NCBI RefSeq assembly: GCF_025602895.1
Contig: NW_026516227.1
Location: 248,001-312,000 of the forward strand
Direction of reading: 5' to 3'
DNA length: 64,000 nt
From: Polychytrium aggregatum
Taxonomy: Eukaryota > Chytridiomycota > Chytridiomycetes > Polychytriales
The notes under the pieces are model-generated. The model was not told where the DNA came from. It made no database searches and worked only from the letters and a program-made list of their open reading frames with translations. Made by a program: the position numbers and the translations under genes. Below are positions 60,003 to 64,000 of the stretch, piece after piece (the first letter of the stretch is position 1; the number at the start of each line of letters is the position of its first letter).

Positions 60003-61294
60003 CTATTGCGAGATGTCCATCGAGTCTTCCAGCTGCTTCGTCAGCGCGCGGACGAGATCCTTGGCCTTCTCGGGCGAGACATGTTCCGAGTTCTTGATGG
60101 CATTGACAACAAGGACAATGTGTCTGGATGATCCGGCATTGACCCAGACGCGGCCGTTCATGCCAACGGCGATCTCAAACGGTATCCGCTCGCCGAGGGC
60201 AGACAGTACGGCGTTCTCGGCCTTTAGCAGGCTGTAGCGAGCGAGAAGGGCGGGGATCGCAGGTTTAGAGCTTGAGCGGCAGTCGCTACAATGTACCAAA
60301 CAGCTCACAGATCCAGCATGCCGCGATGCGACCGAGAGGCAGAATGCATGGACTTACTTGCGTGCCAAGGCAAGCGAGCAGTTGAACGAAAACCCGTCCT
60401 TGACTTCGCCGTATCCGTCGGCCTTGCCGCTGTTGGGGCTGATGCACTCGAGCTCGGGCTCCATATCTTTGTTGGCGACGCTGATCCGGGCATAGACCAA
60501 AGCGCCGACCTGGTTGGCAAACGCAGTGTCGCAAGGAGAGACATGGCGTGAAGAGCGTCAGGCACCGCTCTGGATGATCTGGTGTTTCAAATGTGCCTCC
60601 TTCCCGGGAGGGGGGCAGTACTTGGTATATCCCAAGCACTCTGATGACTGAATGCCGGTGGCCCTGGGGTCGAAGTGAATCCCGCTCCCAGATACCGCCA
60701 GGCCATCCACGATGCGGTGCCGCTATCACAATCGAGATCTTCTCTCACCTCCAGAGTCGGGCGGTTTTTCTTGGTTGCACCCTCAAAGGCAAACGCCGAC
60801 AGCTGGGCGGGATGGGCGGCACCGATATCAACTCGGTAGCCCTCGACGTTTCGGGCCGTGATGATGCCAAGGACGTTTTCGCCCGCCGACGGGATATACT
60901 GAGTGGGATGGATGCGGTCGATTCAAGGTTAGAGTGGGCACAACAAGTCCATCGGCAGCAGGCACAGAGATCCGATAGACAGGCCCCTCCCCCTCGCTGC
61001 ATCCAGATGTCCTGTTGGATCCATCTGCCGCCGTTCAAGCCCTCATCGCGACAGGATCCGGCCTGGATGGATCTCACCATGGCGGCTTGCAATTGCGCTT
61101 ACCCTCTTCTGGGAGCTCTCGATCCACCACTTTCCGTTGCTGGAGCTCTTGAGGACTCCGGCCTTGATGGCGATGACATCATCGCGGTCCTGGACCAAGC
61201 CGGGCCCGATCCGGATGCTCGACGCCTTCTCCTCGTCTGGATTGCTCTGATAGTCAATCTTGTCGCCCGGAAGCACCACCGTTGCCGAGGCCAT
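60003..61294 (-). CDS. RRP40: Exosome complex cap subunit RRP40 (EXOSC3)
   Basis: S1/KH-domain RNA-binding cap of the RNA exosome, acting in rRNA processing and RNA decay in nucleus and cytoplasm. Four exons on the minus strand: the first opens at ATG 61294 with MASATVVLPGDKIDYQ and has RIGPGLVQDRDDV and GKWWIESSQKR; the second YIPSAGENVLGIITARN with EGYRVDIGAAHPAQLSAFAF (S1 domain) and KNRPTLE; the third VGALVYARISVANKDMEPEL with GYGEVKDGFSF; the fourth LLARYSLLKAE and the KH segment ERIPFEIAVGMNGRVWVNA, ending MDISQ with TAG at 60003-60005. Length of about 245 residues suits the family. Confidence 0.92.
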
Positions 61295-62084
61295 TTGCAG
61301 GTATTCAGGAGGGACGAGAATGACAGGAAGAGAAGAGGCTGAGGCCGGGACGGTGGATTGTCTGGCACGAACGATCGGCGATGTGACGATCAGCAACTGG
61401 ACACGATCAGCACCCAGACCCAAATGGAGGCCAGACACGATCAAAAAAAGTGAAGGGGAGGGCTCAAGCCGGCTCGAGCCAGGCCGCTGGCTGGAGTGTG
61501 CCCGACACATGGACCAGGCTCGACGTTTCGGGAATCTTGAGAGCAAAACGTGTTGAATAAACAATGGGACGCACCGTCTCATCCGGACAGGCGGCGTAGT
61601 CGGGTCATATCACAAGCGGGTCATAATTTCCCTGTGTGAGGGATGCATGGAGTCGCTCCGTCCATGATTCCAATCTCTGCGGTCGATATCGCATCGACAG
61701 AGTCCACCACAACAATCAAGGCAGGCCACACTCGACTCCCCAGGGACAGACGGTTTGTTGCTTCGGGCCTCATGGGACAGTGTCGAGATGTTGCTGCCTG
61801 ATGGATCTTCACCGCCATGGATCCGAGGCGGGGCCTTGGCCTGTGGTGTCCTGTGTGAGGGATATGCATGGCGTGAGTGGGTACGACGGGACCAGCGAGC
61901 CGCTGCAGATGCAGTCACTGTAGGTCAGAGCAAGAAGACATACCTGGGATGAAGGAGGAAGACGCAGGGAAAAGAGCAATATCGCCAGAGGACATCGACG
62001 AGCGGATTATATGGGGGTGCCGATCAAAGTCGTCTGGTTCAGACAAGTTATCCGTATGGGAAGATGTTCCGTTTGCTGCAAACC
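61295..62084. other. Intergenic region left of the inverted repeat
   Basis: About 790 bases upstream of RRP40. A plus-strand open frame (about 61,949-62,164) could be a 5' exon of the SAP-like gene (it reads ERIIWGCRSKSSGSDKLSVW), since its end overlaps the inverted-repeat arm in another frame. Not proven. Confidence 0.4.
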
Positions 62085-62109
62085 CATCCAACCAGCTTAT
62101 CGAAGAGTC

Positions 62110-62460
62110 ATGCCAGCGGCGAATCCTGCGGTGTCCCAACCCCCCGGAGGCGCGGTCCCTATAGAAGGCCAGCTCGCCATCTTTCTGCCCCCTGACCTCG
62201 AGACCCTCATCGACAAGGCCCTCAAACAGGCCTGCAAGGAACGAGGTCTCGCAGTTAACGGGTCCAAGAAAGACCGAGAGAACCGCCTCAACCAATGGAA
62301 GCTGAGCCGAGGGGTCAACCTGGCCCAAGAGAACACCCCGCAGAGGCCGACCAGCCTCCAGTCGAAGCCGAAGCCGCTGACTTCGAAGACATGGCCGAGC
62401 ATCCCGGCCAGGAACAGACCGTTGCCCGTCCGCCCGCCTCGACCACTCCAACTCTCATAG
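62110..62460 (+). CDS. Small protein with SAP-like motif (left arm of the inverted repeat), C-terminal frame uncertain
   Basis: The ATG at 62110 opens MPAANPAVSQPPGGAVP, then GQLAIFLPPDLETLIDKALK and KERGLAVNGSKKDRENRL, which resembles the SAP helix-extended-loop-helix motif used for DNA or RNA binding. The frame ends at 62460 (116 codons). The right arm conserves a different downstream frame (AxDFEDxxE...QE), which in this arm is the next frame over (PVEAEAADFEDMAEHPGQEQ, open to 62,583). A frameshift or an unseen intron between about 62,310 and 62,340 is therefore likely. A 5' exon near 61,950 is possible. Function unknown. Confidence 0.5.
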   Translation: MPAANPAVSQPPGGAVPIEGQLAIFLPPDLETLIDKALKQACKERGLAVNGSKKDRENRLNQWKLSRGVNLAQENTPQRPTSLQSKPKPLTSKTWPSIPARNRPLPVRPPRPLQLS

Positions 62461-62477
62461 AGAGAAGGCCTGAAGCG

Positions 62478-62920
62478 GCTGGGGACCGAAGTGGACAGTA
62501 CACTTTGAGCCTGGCACAACTCGGATCCTCTCCCTCTCCAAAAGTTGGACAAGAGGCCTCAGGCGAGCGGACGGACAGGTGATGGCTTTTTCCTGATCGG
62601 AGTCCTCGGTCAGGTCTTCGAAGTCGAAAGCTTCGGTTGGGGGGCGAATCGGCCTCGGCGGGGAGGGTGTCCTCTTGAGCCAGGCTTTTTTCCCGGCTCG
62701 ATTTTCATTCGTTGAGGCGGTTCTCCCGGTCTTTCTTGGACCCAGTGACGACGAGGCTTGTTCCTTGCAGACCTGTTTGAGGGCCTTGTCGGTAAGGATT
62801 CCGAGGTCAGGGGGCAGAAAGATGGCGAGCTGGCCTTCTACAGGGACCGCGCCTCCGGGGGGTTGGGACACCGCAGGATTCGCCGCTGGCGTGACTCTTC
62901 GATATGCTGGTTGGATGGGT
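62478..62920 (-). pseudogene. Decayed copy of the SAP-like gene (right arm of the inverted repeat)
   Basis: The minus strand reads SQPPGGAVPVEGQLAIFLPP, then DKALKQVCKE, after which the SAP-like part leaves frame relative to the left arm (KERGL becomes KEQASS). The position of the left-arm ATG is ACG here. Later the copy matches the left arm's other frame (FDFEDLTEDSDQEKA). Loss of the start and the internal shift suggest a non-functional duplicate, unless an upstream exon supplies a start. Confidence 0.55.
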
Positions 62921-63277
62921 CGGGACCAGTCCCTCTGCGAAGGAGGAGTCGCCGGGGGGAGGTGTGAGGTTTCCTGTCACGGCGGGATCTCCCGAGATTT
63001 CCGGAAAGTCGAGATCAGGCGAAGGCTTGTTTGGGCAGACGGGTGCCGCCAGTTCTGTTCTGGGCAAACTGCACAGGGAGCACGGCAGCGCCACAGCGAC
63101 AGCGTCTGCTCACTACTTACTGATGCCCACACCCCATGCATATCCCTGTTCACGCAGGACGGACACCCAGGGAGGTGAGCTGGCTCCCTCGCTCGTTGTT
63201 GGCCGAGTAGGATATGATCGGACCACGGCATGCGTTTGTCCAAACGAGACTGCGTCTCACTGTCTTTTGAGCACGCT
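62921..63277. other. Spacer between the inverted repeat and the WD40 gene
   Basis: About 360 bases, presumably 3' sequence of the WD40 gene. No gene seen. Confidence 0.45.
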
Positions 63278-64000
63278 CTATTCTTGACCAGAAATCAGGG
63301 GGGTTTCCTCAACAGGGGCAGTGCCGGAGCCCGAGACTGAGCCTGGGGCTTTCAGAGTCGAGCTTTCTTGGTGGGTGCTCTGGAGAGCGGAACCAAAGTC
63401 GAGCCAGACGACGCAGTTTTGCTGCCCTTCTTCACGGCAAACAGCCACGATTTTTCGAGAGTCCATTTGCAGGGCCGAGATGCATCCCAGCCGAAGATCA
63501 ATCGAGAAGAGTGGCTGCAAGGTCTTGGCCGTCCACACTGACACACGAGTTTGCGTCAGCCTGCATCGAGGGGGTGGGAGCGATCTGGAGCCATTGGGAG
63601 CAATTGGATTCCGGGATGCAGTCGATGGTTGTGTCCATGTCAATGCAACCAGACATACCTTTGACGGCACCATCCCAACCGCCGCTAGCGACTCTGGTGC
63701 TTGAGGCGCACACGACCTTGACCCATTCCGAGTGAGCTTTTTGCACCAAGAGGCAACGCCCCGAGACCAAATCCCACTCTGTACATCGGCAAGGGCATCG
63801 AGCGGGATGGAGAGCAAAAACGAGTCAGCACTACCGCGGACTTGCACCCCCCCCCGAATCTGCAAAATTACACGCAGCCCATTGCAGAACAATGCGACGA
63901 TGCTGGATCAACGACTCGAGCGAGATCAGGTGCCAGAGAAGGCAGTGTACTGACGTCGGATGGTCTTGTCGAGGGAGCCGCTGTATAGACGGCTGTCGAC
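63278..64000 (-). CDS. WD40-repeat protein, 3' portion (5' cut by window edge)
   Basis: Minus strand, from the right edge: SRLYSGSLDKTIR, an intron (about 63,951-63,779), then QWDLVSGRCLLVQKAHSEWV and VASGGWDGAVK, an intron (about 63,658-63,541), then VWTAKTLQPLFSIDL and IVAVCREEGQQNCVVWLDFG, and a Ser/Thr-rich tail ending LISGQE with TAG at 63278-63280. Splices reconstruct the repeat ends DKTIRQWDL and DGAVKVWTA exactly, so the model is good. These are two to three blades of a beta-propeller; such proteins are scaffolds, for example of F-box ubiquitin ligases. The N-terminal part lies outside the window, so the subfamily cannot be named. Confidence 0.82.

Larger units (their letters stand above)
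62085..62920. repeat. Inverted repeat, two arms of about 380-400 bp around a short spacer near 62,500
   Basis: The reverse complement of about 62,535-62,920 aligns with 62,085-62,465. From CCATCCAACCAGC inward through the segment encoding GQLAIFLPPDL the arms are nearly identical; toward the centre they drift, with substitutions and small indels but stay alignable (both keep GACTTCGAAGAC). The outermost matching bases are ACCCATCCAACCAGC on each side. This is a duplicated gene segment in head-to-head (convergent reading) orientation. Confidence 0.85.

Overview
The window looks like nuclear DNA of a fungus, probably an early-diverging, GC-rich, intron-rich one of chytrid type (inference, moderate-to-low confidence). 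Genes are eukaryotic. They are split by short introns, mostly about 70-200 nt, with GTAAGT-like donors and CAG/TAG acceptors, and they are spaced about one per 3-4 kb. Recognisable genes include a vacuolar-type alpha-mannosidase, a diphthamide synthase, an exosome cap subunit, a CIA-pathway protein and a heterotrimeric G-protein alpha subunit. I saw no rRNA, tRNA, CRISPR array or intact transposon. Many open frames lie on the opposite strand of real genes or in GC-rich spacers; these are omitted.

Layout from left to right: a Sel1-repeat protein cut by the left edge (+); a GH38 alpha-mannosidase of AMS1 type with about 20 exons (+); then the most striking object, a minus-strand gene at 9.4-24.4 kb. 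Its last exon carries 91 complete copies plus a partial copy of a 126-bp (42-residue) tandem repeat. By reading splice junctions I join this exon to five upstream exons that encode ankyrin repeats, which gives one predicted protein of about 4,787 residues: ankyrin domain, Ser-rich linker, then a very long coiled coil. Next come CIA2 (-) and a second ankyrin/coiled-coil gene (-). That gene shares three intron positions and phases with the giant one, so the two are local paralogues.

From 30 to 48.7 kb: a small C2H2 zinc-finger protein (+), protein-L-isoaspartate methyltransferase (-) diverging from DPH5 (+, with an apparent one-base frameshift in exon 1), and three poorly characterised fungal proteins (+). 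From 49 to 64 kb: a mitochondrial-looking NAD(H) kinase (-), a secreted SGNH/GDSL phospholipase B-like enzyme (+), a short-chain dehydrogenase (+), a divergent G-alpha subunit (+), exosome subunit RRP40 (-), an inverted repeat of about 0.8 kb whose arms carry an intact and a decayed copy of a SAP-like small gene, and the 3' part of a WD40 protein (-) cut by the right edge.

No operon-like pathway is apparent; most genes are unrelated housekeeping genes. The exception is the adjacent pair of ankyrin/coiled-coil paralogues, one of which has expanded its coiled-coil exon by about 11.5 kb of nearly identical repeats. That is the best candidate here for something not previously described.
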